DNA of 64,000 nt from Bedellia somnulentella (lineage: Eukaryota > Arthropoda > Insecta > Lepidoptera > Bedelliidae), in assembly GCA_963576735.1 (NCBI GenBank), contig OY755171.1, forward strand, positions 10,912,001 to 10,976,000, given 5' to 3'. The number at the start of each line of letters is the position of its first letter. Positions within the stretch are counted from its first letter, which is position 1. The position numbers and the translations under genes were made by a program. Below, piece after piece: positions 44,103-58,400 of this stretch. The notes below the pieces were generated by a model that was not told the DNA's origin, made no database searches, and was given only the letters and a program-made list of their open reading frames with translations.

Positions 44103-44922
44103 ACATGGAATTATTTTTGTTTGTTTTATTTGTATCCTCTCTTGTGCTATTCCTGCTATGCAGTCAATTGTTTGCTATGCAGTCAATAGTTTAAACCTGA
44201 AAATCCTCCACTCATAAACTGATACGTCCATGCATATATTTTTTATATAGATAAATCTAACAAGAGTTTATTTCAATAAGAGGCTAAGGAATTTTGATAG
44301 TTAGGACCTAATTAAGATATTTTAATTTAAGCTCAAATGTTCACACCCTCATATTTCCAAAGGCGTGACAGAGGTACTACTTCTTCTGGACATCACTTGA
44401 TATTGTCACCTGCTGTCTGAGTAGCCACATTTTGATTGAACAGTGTACTCAATACTCATGTGATAGGGGGCATGCCTATCTCCCTTTGTAGGAATACACT
44501 GTCACATGACTAAGTATAATTTAGCGATGTGGGTTACCTCATAATGCTTTTCTTCACTGTTAGAATCATGATAAATTAAACACACAAATGACTGATTTAT
44601 TCACATTTATCAATCTTTTACATTGATGTTTAGAATGGGTTATTCCAATTCTACTTGGTAAAATCATCATTTTTCATAATTTGCTATGTAGTGTCGGTTT
44701 TGAATGGCACTAAACCATTTCTTACCGCGGGTGTCGTAAAAAGCGACTATGGGTATTGAGAATTTTAAGTGATTGATTGTTGGGCGATGTGGTTATGTTA
44801 TGACCCTTTACCACTCATACTATTTAGCAAAAAAAAAACATATTTAAGTTCCTAAAGTGGCTGCGGAATTTCTAATTCTGAAGCTGTGGCTACCCCTTTT
44901 TAGGGTTTCGTACCAAAAGGTA

Positions 44923-45293
44923 AAACGGGACTCTATTTCTAAGACTTCGCTGTCTGTCTCCAGGCTGTATCTCATAAACCGTGATAACTATAAAGCTGAA
45001 ATTTTTACAAATAATGTATTTCTGTTGCCGCTATAACAACAAATACTAAAAAATAATAATATTAAGGTGGGTCCCCACCCCATGCAATAAACGTGTTTTT
45101 TTCGTAACTTTTTGCTCAATATTAAAAACGGTAATAAGTAGACGCTTAAAATTTTCACAGAATATTTACTTGTATATCACACTTTAAAACAAATAATTAT
45201 ATAACAGTAAAGTAAATATCAAAGGGGGGCTCCCATACAAAAACGTAATTTTCAATTATTGATAGTACGGAGCCCTAACCAGGATCGAACAAA
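44923..45293 (+). mobile_element. AGGGTTyCGTA-type repeat
   Basis: Begins TAGGGTTTCGTACC and ends near TAGTACGGAGCCCT, giving short inverted ends. It is the same family as 53621-54222. Confidence 0.6.
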
Positions 45294-48200
45294 GTGGCGA
45301 TCGATAGTCTCTGCTTACCCCAATGAGAAGTAATAGCGTGAATATATGTAGCTATGTATGCTTTTAAAATTTTACTCAAATTTTATTCATTACCCTAGGA
45401 AGACACTGAGTAAATTTTTAATGAGGGACAGATTTTATGGGACAACTAGTTCCATACATACATATGGTTGAAATAATGAATACGCACATTTTTGGTTTGT
45501 CGTATTGGTTTAAAAATTTAGGTTGAAACCAATACAAATGTGGTTGAATGAGCCACAACATCAGTCTAAGTAGCATGAGGTGTAGTGTGTGAGAGCTGGT
45601 ATGTCAAGTGAGACACTGATAGATCATCCATACAAAATCTGTCCGTATCTCACTTCTCACGTGACAATCTCAGGCAAGATAAACGGGTTGAGTTGAGTCT
45701 GTTTTGAATTAACTTTGTTGTTTTTGTAACACTGTGACTTTTCTGCTTTTCTGTTTGTTAACCTAGTTCTAAGTTGTTCGTTTTTCGTAGCAGCGAATAA
45801 ACATATTCTTTTCTTTTTTTCTTTAGTTTTCCCTTTTTTTAACAATATTATATGTACATACAACATGTTAACTAACAGGCTACCCCTTGAAGGGATTTAT
45901 AGCCATGAGTATAAGTATATATGTAAATCTCGAAAAGAGTAGTTTTGTATTAGCGTATTTGTAGCCGTGAATATATGTAACGGAGTTTTAATAGTTCAGC
46001 CACTTTTGGAAGTTTAGTGATGATGAAGATGACATAATAAAGGATAATAATTTTCCAGCTACATCACCCAATAATCACATTAAAGAACCCCAAAACTCTG
46101 ATGCACCTCTGATAACGCCTACAGGCATTAATATTTTAATTAAACCAATACTTAAGTTCTTCTTACTTAAATTATTAATGTTATACTCTCTATGCGGTAT
46201 GCAAATGCGGTTGGAGACCCATCACCAACGATACTTTATTTCTACCATCTTGTCACCTATCAACTTTCAAATGTGGCTGAGGATGACCTAACTCTGAAGC
46301 TCTGGCTACCTCTTTTCGGGATTTATGGCCGTGAGTATATACATAATATGAATAAACTCTACTACTACTCTACTACGATTCGATATTAAAAACGTGTCTA
46401 TTTACGATACATTTAATTCTTTTTTTATTAAATCTAACTTGTCAGTATTTTTTTAAAATAAATCTCGGGTTTGATGTAGTTAATTTCTTTATATTTTTTT
46501 TCTCAAACGAGATATACTAAAATACATAACTGATACTAAAATACGAGTACTACACTAGACTAAATATAGCAGAATGATTTTGGTCCAACAGACGAATGAA
46601 GTGTTTCTGTATTAAGTTTATTCCGAAATCTATAAATTTCTTATTCCTACTTTTTTAACTCATATCTGAAAGGAGTTAAATTAAAACATACATACATACT
46701 CCCGGTTATAGATCCCTTAAAAGGGTAGCCAGGACTTCAGATTAAGAGATTCCTCAGCCACTATTGAAATTGAGTGGGGAAAAGGTTGGAAAATAAAGGT
46801 TCTTGGTGATGGGTCTCTAACCGGAACGCACAAAAATCACTTAAAAAGCCCAAATACACTTTGTCGCTTCTTACGTACACCCACGGGCAGAAATGGGGTA
46901 GTGCTATTCTTAGCCGTTCAATACAGCCGTTCATCATTCTTCGAAAACTTATCAATTCTCACGGCCGTAAATCCCATAAAAGAGTCACTAGAGCATTAGA
47001 ATCAGCAATTCCTCAATGAATTTTCAATCTTAAAATAAGGGATTATTTAATATGTTAGATGTTAGTCACCATCGACACCTACGGAAAATAATGGAGTAGT
47101 GCTATTCTAATTACTACACGGCATATATATCTCTAATTATATGTTCAACATTCACAGCAATCCAATATTCGTTACCAAAGTTAGTATACAGAGTTACGTA
47201 CATAATGTTAAGATAGCTGTGAAATACGTGGGTGGAATATCTTGCTACGCAGCGGAGCCGCCCTAATCAATACGAACGCTCAAGCGCCCAACCTACGTCA
47301 GGCGACCTTCCGCACTGTGCCTGTCCGGGAGTAAGGATCTGGGAATATGAGAGCACTCTCGACTGCCATGCTGTCTGCTTGCAGGCTAGAATCGCCTTCA
47401 CTATTCAACTTTACTGTCAGATGTCGTTGTATATATTTTGAAAATTTTATTATTTGTAGTTCTTGTCTTGGGTCAGCACTTACCAATTTTATTAACGTGA
47501 GTGTTAATAATCCCGATAGGGTGGATGCTCATAAAAAATCTTTATTATTGTATTTTTTCCTCATTCTACTTTCAAGTGACTGACGAATTTCCTTTTTTGA
47601 ATCTTAGATTACCCTTTTCTGAGGTTTATAGCCGTGAGGATAAGAAGCTAGGTAGGTAAATTCTTAATGTATTCCAAATAATGGAGTGCTTATATGTGCT
47701 CTGTGCGTGATTTTGTTAAAACAATATCATCATCGGTCCTCATTTCACCGTATATCCCCTGTATCGACTTGTATACGAGCTGAGAAATTGTTCATTTAAA
47801 TCTCAGATTTCCCCTAATTGGAAGGTCGGGAGTAATTGTTGATATGTTCTTTATCTACCCAATACTGAGACCTATTAAAGTAATATATATTTGTAATTAG
47901 AATTCTGCTCAGATCTGAAAGAGACCATAATTTTGCGGCCACAAAAAACATATTCTGAAAAAAATATCCTTATTCAATATTCATACATTACATTTTATTA
48001 GAATGGGTTAGAGAAATGAAGATTGCGTTTCGAACAGAAGCCAAGAAACTCATATGTAGAAATAAGGTAAAGGACAGGTATATATGTACATATATACTCA
48101 TTTATCAAACATGGAAAAGACTAGGTCTAAGACTGACACAGGATTTGACTCCACACCTCCCTGCATAAGTATAGCCTCAACTTCTCTTTCTCACTAAGCT

Positions 48201-48449
48201 ACAAAGGTTGTTCTATCAAGAAGAGTGGCCCTTCCAAAAAATATATTATATAATTATAAGGGCAAACCTGTGCCATTAATTTAAAACGCTATTTAATTTA
48301 TTATTGCATTATTAATATTGTTCATTTATATTAATAGTTCGGTATTATTTTCGGGCAATGTAGATCTTATTCTGTTTATACGACCAAATACGCTTTAAGC
48401 CAACGATATAATATATAAACGGGAGATGAACGGTTTTTTACGTGATTTC

Positions 48450-48570
48450 ATAACATAACATAAACGTTCACGCCGAATATCCCCGAAGGGGTTAGCAGAG
48501 ATACTAATACTTCTGAACATCACGTGACTTTGTCACGTTTTGCATGGACAGTGTACTCACGTGATAGGGA
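48450..48570 (-). repeat. 5'-truncated SINE-A with 11-bp target duplication
   Basis: TACGTGATTTC flanks it at 48439-48449 and 48571-48581. Only the 3' ~120 bp of SINE-A is present, as expected from incomplete reverse transcription. Confidence 0.85.
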
Positions 48571-49401
48571 TACGTGATTTCGTTTATAACAATAAGTAAT
48601 TTACGGGTAGGATCACATAAATTACCATTTACCTAAACAAAAATATGGAAATATGGAACACACTATAAATACATCGGAACACATTACTAATAAACTTGTC
48701 CTAAAATCCATTTTCGCTCTAGGAAACTCTAAGTCACCTTATATGACATCCGCGGAAGAAATGGGCTAGTGCTATTGTAAGCCGACAATGCACAGCAAAA
48801 ATATTGTATATCAGTTGACAAAGCATGTCTTCAGGAATTCAGAAATGGGTTAGTGCTATTGTAAACCGACACTGTGTGTGTTATCAATGGAATCTTTAAT
48901 TTTCTTATTTGTTTTCCAAATTCTCAGTATCAGAAATTTTCGTTAGATTACAATCAAGAAATAACAATTAGAACACTTATAACATAAAACTTTCCTTAAA
49001 TGGTATTTTTCCAAAAATCTGTTTGATAAATTTGAATAGGGGGTTGAGGGATGCGGAGAGAGGGCGCGGAGGCTTGGTATTGACCTAGATGTTCATTCAG
49101 AGTTCGGTCGATGCGAAACTTGACATCTGCGCGTTCTGCGTTTTATAATTTTCGCTTCAAGTCTCTTTGTACAGCACGTCTGCTTTTCAATTTTTTCAGT
49201 TAATTTACTAATAATAGTTACCGTGTTCCGAATTACGCTTCATTATATAACACAGCTTAACGTTTGAGATGATAATGCAGGTCGTTCGGTGTGGTGTGTC
49301 GTGAGAAATATAAGTGTCCGTTATATCAATCTAAAGATTTGTATGATGGTCCGATTAGAAGCAGTGTTGAGTTCTTGTGATTGAAATTTCTTTGCTACAA
49401 C

Positions 49402-52400
49402 ATGGATAAATCAAAAACGCAAATTCCGTCGGTTACAAAATCTGTGCCGCTGAAGGATTTGTACCCAGATGTAAGTCATACAATATTCATTTTACGTCAA
49501 ATCGATATATTAAAAAAAGATTCGAAGGTTTCGAGTGTGTAATGTTTTTGTCTAATTTCATATAGATATTTATTATTGTTGTGGGTTGGTTTATAAATTC
49601 GATTAAGATAGAATATATCATCGGGTGATACCGATTCAGAAGGAGGGTTATATTTTTTTTACGTATGTATGGTTTTTGAGATGGAATTTTGTCATCGGTA
49701 GGAGAAAGAAGAAGAAGAGGAGGTGGAAATCCCGAATGATGAGACAGAACCCGCTCGAGGAAACTGGACTGGTCGATTCGACTTTCTGTTGTCATTGCTC
49801 GGGTACAGTGTCGGCCTCGGCAATGTGTGGCGCTTCCCATATCTATGCTACAATAACGGAGGAGGTAATTTCTTAACAATGTTTCTAATGTAGCTTACCT
49901 TAGTTATTTAATACGCTGGTTAATGTTTTCTTTAATCTTAATTGACTTCCCGTGGTCATGGGCGTCGAAGGAGTGACTGAGCGTAATGGGACTTTTAAAG
50001 TGATTGATGTATAAGTGAATTATTCATAATAGTAGAAAGTTTCGTATATGGGTATATCCACTAACAGCTATTTGTTAAAATACGCGCCTTTCAATGAATG
50101 GAGCAAAGTAAAAAATAAAATCCACTGTAAACATAATAAATATTTAACTCACTTTCAACGAAATTAAAATTGTCAGCTCAACCGTATGATGAATTCATAT
50201 TAAAATGCATAATCAATCCCTAGAAATTTATTACCGATTCGATAAATATCTAGAACCATATTACGTAACAGTTTCAGCGGCATGTTTCTGAATAGGGACG
50301 TGATTAATAGTGCACGTACGGATTTGCTGGCTCATTTCCTATTTTCAATTGAAGTTTCAGAGTATGAATCAGTACAACTGGTACCAATAATACATGCAGA
50401 TTAATTTCTTAGATTATAGAGCTGTTTCATTAATATAAAAGAAAGTCACTTAATTACTTAATTGTGAATACCGAGTGCGAGTTAGATCGGCCCCGATGGG
50501 TCCCGCATCTTTTTTAAATAATAAGGAAAAATATATCTGTTTTATAGAGGCTCCCTTAATTATTAATTTCATTTAATTTTAATCATACATTTTTAGAGAA
50601 AATAGTATAACTTAATGTTATGTAGTTATTTCAAGCATGGATCTGTTACAGCTATCAATATTGAGCCAAAAATAGCATAAACATTTTTGGTTGTATGGGG
50701 ACCCCCTTAAATATTATATTTTGGTATTTTAAAGTGGTCTTTGGGCTAAGTGGCTATAGAGTTGCGAAACATAAGGGTCTAGCTAGGGCTTTTAAGGATT
50801 TAGAGCCGTAAGTATGTGTATGTATGTAGGTTCTGATGATGAAGTTGGAGATGTAAGTGTTAATGTGGTAAAGGATTATCGTAGTATAAGGCGTTACGCA
50901 AGCAATTAGGATGTATTAGAACACGATGCTAACAGATACTAATGCCAAAGAGATATGAATGTACATTGGCTAGTAAATATAGTTTACTTGCATATAGTGC
51001 TGTGTAGTGTCGGCTTAGAATAGCACTAAACCCATTTTTTCCGGTGGGTGTACGTAAGAGGCGACTAACGGTATTGGGGCTTTAAAGGGATTTTTGGGCG
51101 ATGCGGTTGGAGACCCATCACCAACAACCTTTATTTTACCATCGTTTCCCCACTTAACTTTCCAAAAGTGGCTGAGAAATTTCGAATACCTTAGCTCTGG
51201 CTACCCCTTCTAGGGATTTGTAGCCGTGAGTATATGTATCTACGTATGTATGTTGCATATATATAGACTTGATGACTTCCAACAAAAGATTGATTTTAAA
51301 AATTAATTAAACTTTTATTTCAAGCAAATTAAAGATATAGTAGGCAAATTGAGACAATTCTCCAAAAGCAATGAGATGGGATGGGATATATTTCGCTGTT
51401 TGTTCGAACTTTCAATAATGGGATCTCGTTCTACCCTTCCTTTTTCATGTTCTGTACCTCGTTGGAACGAATTCTAAAAATATTTTTGTTAAATATAAGC
51501 GCGCTATAAACCATTTCTTTCTTTTCCACACATTTTCTTGGAAAGAAAAGGTTGAAATAGTAAAAGTCGACAGCAAAATGAATTCGATTCCAGGAAGCCT
51601 CCAAATAGATGCAATTGAAAGCAATAGATGCAACAGCCGCGGGGAAAATAATTTCAGTTACCTGATTTTATGGTTTCTATATTTTATCGCAGTATCAATA
51701 CGTAGTAATCTACTACATACATACATATACTCACAGCCATAAATCCAAAAAAAGGGTAGCCAGAGCTTCAGAGCTAGAAACAACAGAGCCACTTATGGAA
51801 GTTGATAGGGGACAAGATGGTAGAAATAAAGTATCGTTGGTGATGGGTCTCCAACCGCATCCCCTAAAAACCATTAAAAAATCCCCATACCCTTAGTTGC
51901 CTCTTACGACAACCCTGAATAGAAAGGAGTAAGTGACATTAATACACAGACGTAATCTACTAATGTGAATGAAAGAAAATTTGACTACACATGCCTTGCT
52001 TCATTTTAATTCTTAATGCACTTACACAAAAATAACACTCGTGTATAAACGACTCGGTTTTCGCTCGGCGCAACAATCTACTATTGTTATGAGAGTGTTA
52101 TTGTCAGAGTAGTTTGTTCACAGATATAAATAGGAATTGTTAGTTTGAAGGAAGAATGTTTTTTAGGAAAGTGTTATTGCGATACTACCTTGTTAGCTTA
52201 GCGATAATATATGCACTACGTCCGATGTAGAGAGGCATAGGTTCAATTCTTTGACCGAGCCTATAGATGTTTGTATTTTTAGAGTCATAATGTGGATTTT
52301 ATATTATTAATATACATTAAGGGTAGACTATTCAAATAAATAAATAGGCAGAGTATGATATGAGGATGCCTTGTCACTTCGCAAAATTACCTCGGTTTGC

Positions 52401-55400
52401 TCATCAAGAAAGAAAAGAAAGTAAAAAGAAACCTACCATATTTATCAAATAAAAATTCCTAATTAAATGAGCAAAGACATAAACGGGGGTGATTAAGAAT
52501 AGCCGAGGTCCGAAAATCAGTTATGTATTTTTTATAACTATAACGTATAAAGACTATTTACTATCGTACTTTTTAGATATTACCTTACTTTCATTATACT
52601 TACGCTATTTCTTCCTCCATTCATTTGTCATTCCTATTGGGTATGAACGGAGTATTGATTGCGACTAGTATTGTTACGGTTTTCTCACTTTAATAATATT
52701 TCCAATTTATGCTCTTTTAATGTGTTCTCTTCGGTTTTTTGCTTTTCTTAGAACTGTGTTATTTGGGTTTGAACCGTCGTCCAATATAGCTACTACTTTT
52801 CCAAAAATACCACATCGGCTCTATTCACAAACTATTCTCGAATTTGCCTTCTGAATTTGTCTCTTATTCGGATATAAATCGAAAGAATTTATGACAGTAG
52901 AAATGAACAAGCCATAGAGTTAATGTTATATACACCTGAAAGAGTAGCAGAGTTACTCTATACTATATATCTTAACATTTTGTTAAAATGTGTCACCCAG
53001 TAATCGCAACCTTTTTATGGAAAGTATACAGTCATATACGTCATAGGGGGTTAGTCTATCGCCCCACTTGGAAACATTGTATAATCGTCACGTGTTTGTG
53101 TCATAGTAATTAAATAAATCACACTTATGAATTTAGAAAACACAGAGTTGTAGGTAGCTTTAAAGCCTTTGCATCTATAAAAATGGCTAACCAAAGAAGC
53201 TTCCTAGACAAGAATAAAAATAAGTTTATCTAAATAGCAGGCTGCTTAGTGCATATGTGTTTGAAGAGGACGGTTTGTCAAATTAAGTTGCTGTATTATG
53301 GTCTAAATTGGGCATCCGTGGATGAGTTGTAAATATCGGGTATAAGTTTTCATGGCTTTAAAGTAATTGGAGTATTATATGTTCCCATTGGGGTAGGCAG
53401 AGACTATCGATCGCCACTTCATACGATCCTGAAAAACCTCTCTAGCTTCGGTTACATTAATCAATCTTTTCATACATGCTCTTTTATTCTTCATACTACG
53501 GACGCCAGCCTTTTTGAGCACACTCTCAATTTGGTCCAAGTGTGTTCTCCGTGGTCGTCCTCTACTAACATTACCATCCACACTAGCTCTATGTGCCCAA
53601 ACCATCTCAACATTCCTTTTTAGGGTTCCGTAGCCAAATGGCAAAAACGGGACCCTTATAGATTCGTCATGTCTGTCTGTCTGTCCGTCCGTCCGTATGT
53701 CACAGCCAGTTTATTCCGAAACTATAAGAACTACATTATTGGAAATTGGTGCGTAGATGTATTCTGTAAACCGCATTAAGATTTTAAAATAAAATCTGAA
53801 AAAAAAACCAAAATTTTTAGGGTTCCCCATACATAGAACTGAAACTCAAAATTTTTTTTTTCATCAAACCTATACGTGTGGGGTATTTATCAAAAGGTAT
53901 TTGAAAATGATGTTGAGGTTTCTTATATCATTTTTTTCAAAACTGAATAGTTTGCGCGAGAGACTTTTTCAAAGTGCTAAAATGTGTATCCCCCCCCCGT
54001 AACTTCTAAAATATGGGCATGATAATACTGAAAAAAATATATGATGTGTATTACTATACAAACTACTAACGAAAATTGGTTTGAATGAGATCTAGCTCGT
54101 AGTTCTATTTTTAAACGTCATAAATCAAATTACTTACCTAATTTGGCTCCCATGATTTTCACACAAACGGGATTTTCTATATATATGATAGTACGGAACC
54201 CTTAGTGCGCGTACCGACTCGCACTTGGCCGGTTTTTCTATCTTTCTTACAATACTTTTTTTCAGGTGCTTTCCTGATACCCTTTACAGTGATGTTGGTG
54301 ATAGCTGGTTTACCTCTAATGTTTATGGAGTTATCATTTGGTCAATATGCGGCGCTGGGCCCAGTGGCTGTTTACAACCGATTCTGTCCATTATTCCGGG
54401 GACTTGGCTACGGGATGGTGATAGTCTCGTGCATAGTCATGTTGTATTACAACCTTATTATTGCATGGACTATTTACTACATGGCTGTTTCATTCAAGAG
54501 CATTTTTTATCAGTTGCCTTGGCAGAATTGTGATCCAGAATGGAGTACTAAATGTAAGTGATATTGATTTTATTTGAATTCATTTGTTTTTTTAGCCTAA
54601 TTTTGATTTATTACTACGATAAAAAAACGTGTTCATACAAAAACAAAACTTTAGATTAACATCATTCTTTCCAAACTAGTAATCAAAATTAAATTTTACA
54701 TTATTTATAATGACAACCGTGATAGCCCAGTGGGTAGAACACTCGGTTATCGTGCAAACGACTAGTGTTCAAATCCTGGGTCGGGCCTACACCAATTTGT
54801 CTTTTCTAAAGACATATGTGTGGTTAATTTATCATGGTTGTTAACGGTGAGGGAAAACATCGTGAGGAAACCCACATGGCTGAGTTGTACTTAGTCATGT
54901 GACAGTGTATTCGTACAAAAAAGGCGATAGGCCTGCCCCCTATCACGTGAGTACACTGTCCATACAAAACGTGGGTACTCTGAACACCAGGTGACAAAGT
55001 CACCTGATGTTCAGAAGTATTAGTACCTCTGCCCACCCCTTCGGGGATATTCGGCGTGAACGTTTATGTTATGTTATGTTATAATGACAACAAAGCAAAC
55101 TTCATAAACTGAACATGAAATTTCATTAACTCGTAGACACTGCTTAATTTTACACTAATTCATAAGTCATCTGATAAAATAATTAACCTTATTCTTTGGC
55201 GATATCATAGGCGCTCCAAATAAGCATACCTTAAATTTTATTTTTATCATACCATATTATGCTACGTGAGAAATGTTATAATATATTTTTTTACTTGCCT
55301 GTAAAATGAACTCACATTCATTGATAAACTCTTTTTCAGATTGTTACTCTTACGAAGCAGCAGACGACTGTGAGAGTAAAAATGGTACCTATTACTTGAG

Positions 55401-58400
55401 CGAGTGTTACAATGCATCATATTCGGCATCATACAATATTGCGGCTTTGGCATTTAATCAAATACGGAAACCTCCGGCGGAAGAATACTTCACGTAAGTT
55501 ATATAAAATAATATTCTTCTAGTTGCTTTTTAGCCGTGTAGTGCCGGCGTAGAATGTCACTCCTTTCCTTTCATTACTCCTCCTTTCCAGAGCGAAAACC
55601 GAGTCGTTTATACATGAGTCTTATTTTTGTGTAAGTGCATTAAGAATTAAAATGAAGCAAGGCATGTGTAGTCAAATTTTCTTTCATTCAAATTAGTAGA
55701 TTACGTCTGTGTATTAATGTCACTTATTCCTTTCTACCCAGGGGTGTCGTAAGAAGCGACTAAGGGTATGGGGCTTTATAAGAGGTTTTTGGGCGATGCG
55801 GTTGTAAACCCATCACCAACGATACTTTATTTTTACAATACTGTCCTTTATCAACATCCAAATGTGGCTGAGGAGTTTTTAGCTCTAAAGCTCTGGCTAC
55901 CCCCTTTTATGATTTATGGCCGTGAATATATGTATATATGTTGCTTTATACTTATTAATAGTACTAAAACAGATCCCTACAACACCAAGCAGATTTTTGT
56001 AATTTTGCTAATACTAGTTGTCAGCTTATTGGAACAGAATTTATACCCTTGCGTTTTATAATAGGTGTAATAAACAAGCGATACCCGTTTAGACTGTGAT
56101 TATAAATTTAATAACTTTAACAGGAACCAAGTCCTCGGTTTGTCAGCTGGAATTGAAGAGACTGGCTACATTAGACCTGACATGGCTGTTTGCTTGTTTG
56201 CAGCTTGGCTTATTGTTTTCCTTTGTTTGTGCAAAGGAGTACAATCCTCTGGAAAAGTAAGTTTTTTTACACAATTCCCTATCTATATTAGTTGTTTGTT
56301 GTTATGTATGATGTTGATTGGCCTGTAAAAATATTTATAAATATTAGATTTCTGTGTCTTTTGGAATATGAACTAGAAGGGTTATGTTATTGTTTTTTCT
56401 TAATTTCGTTTTTGATACGTTCTTTTCGCCGTGGCTGGTATCAGCGTACATCATAGCAACAACAGTCTAGTTTCTTGTTATTCAAATTCAAATATGTATG
56501 TCACTGTTTTCATTTACCTGTATTGACCTATGTCTGAACTGATTCAAGTAAATGATGTATAATGTCTTTTAAAATGATCTATACTTATAATAAATCTGTA
56601 GAGAGGTCAATTCTGTACATGCAATATATTTTCAAAATAACTATCAGGGGGTGATTAGTGATCAATACTGATGCCAAAAATGCAATCAGTAAATTTTTTG
56701 TCTGTCTGTCGGTTTGTATGTTCCTTATGGAATCAAAAACTACTCGACGGATTTTAACGAAACTTAGTAGGATTATTCTTTATAGTCCTGGGCAGGTTAT
56801 AGTATATTTTTCAGCAGAGTGAGAGTGAGAGTGAGAAAACGATAGGTTTTGCTCAAATTTTTAAGTTTCCATTGCGTGTGCAGCCTTAATGGTTACATAG
56901 AAATCATGTATGACGGAAATATTCTACATGAAATTGTCTAAAATATATGCCGCAACAGCATATATATATATCCGAGCTCTGTACCATTTTGTCTTTTATT
57001 TTGCTGTTATATGCTATTGTTCGCTTTGTTAATACTTCTTTCTTATTGTTTGTTGTCATGTCACCATTTTTTGTATGTTTTAAAGACGTTAACATTATTA
57101 CCTATTCAATAAAAAAAGAATTATAGAAATCAGTACAGAAACACTAAACTTATACATGAAATAAGCCAACGCGCCGTCGTAGGACGGGCACTTTGCGCGG
57201 GCAAAAGATAGCCGTGAGTATTTGTATAATGTGTGCAAAGTTCACAAACTTTACAAACTCTGATTGTTTGTTTGCAAGGGCTTATTTTCAGAGATACTGA
57301 ACCGTTCATAAAAGCGCTTTCACAATAACAAAGCTACAGTAGAGCAGTGATTGAAGACACCTCAGATATTTTTCAAACTACGCTACCCGTGCGAAGCTGG
57401 GCCGATCCACTAGTCTAACATATTTTATTACAAAACGTTGACGATAATTTATTATTGAAGAACGTAAAACTAAAACTAATAATTGTTTTCAGGTCGTGTA
57501 TTTTACAGCTCTTTTTCCCTATGTGGTATTGGTGATTCTGTTCTTCCGAGGAGTCACGTTGCCTGGCGCTTCTACGGGGATTTTATTCTATCTGACTCCA
57601 GATTTTAGTCAGCTACTCAATGCACAGGTAAAGTTTGTTTCTATGATAGGTAACCCCTTACTTAAGTTACTAGATTCTAATATAATATCTTCATATTGGC
57701 AGGTATGGGGTGACGCAGCCGTACAAATATTCTTTGCATTAAGCCCAGCTTGGGGAGGGCTGATTACATTATCGTCATACAATAAATTCACCAACAATTG
57801 CTACATGTAAGTATTAAATTATGCCTGTAAGAGATTATCTGTTTTATATACTATTAATTGTCCAATCATAGCTGTCTTAAACTTCTGCGAAGCACGTAGT
57901 GCTATATCTTTTTTGTACTTAGTTGGTCATCAGCTTTCTAACACCTTTGGCCTTATAGAGTTACAGTAGTCTTTTCAGATATAATGCAATTTTATCCTTT
58001 TTGAAATATACACTATTGCAACAAAAATTTGATGCACATAACTGGTAATGCACGTGTCGCCTCGTACATCGTCCACACGAACAGATATGTCAGTGGTATT
58101 CCAAAACTACTCGACAAAGAATACAAGATCTTAATACGAATACAATGTTGCAGTGACTCCTTAATCGTGGCAGCTTCAAACATTGGGACATCATTCTTCG
58201 CTGGTCTGGTGATCTTCTCCGTGATCGGGTTCCTCGCTCATGAGCTGAATGTTAGTGTGGACCGGGTCGTAGACCAGGGGGCAGGCCTGGCTTTCATTGT
58301 CTACCCGGAGGTGGTCACCCGGCTGCCCGTCGCACCGCTTTGGTCTATCTTGTTCTTCGTCATGCTTCTTACACTGGGACTGGATTCACAGGTATTATAA

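Larger units (their letters stand above)
43872..49401. other. Intergenic region made of old repeats
   Basis: Contains a minus SINE-A body (44340-44580), SINE-B relics (44690-44905, 46190-46345, 46684-46925, 47060-47120), a TIR-type repeat (44923-45293), a LINE 3' remnant (45285-45350) and a truncated SINE-A with target duplication (48450-48570). The open frames in this stretch lie in these repeats and show no conserved domain. The 5' UTR and promoter of the SLC6 gene should lie in 49020-49401. Confidence 0.6.

Noticed and set aside
54205..54561. 118-residue open frame starting [11 protein letters not shown]
   Set aside because: Its first ~20 codons are transposon and intron; only the part from 54266 is SLC6 exon 3.
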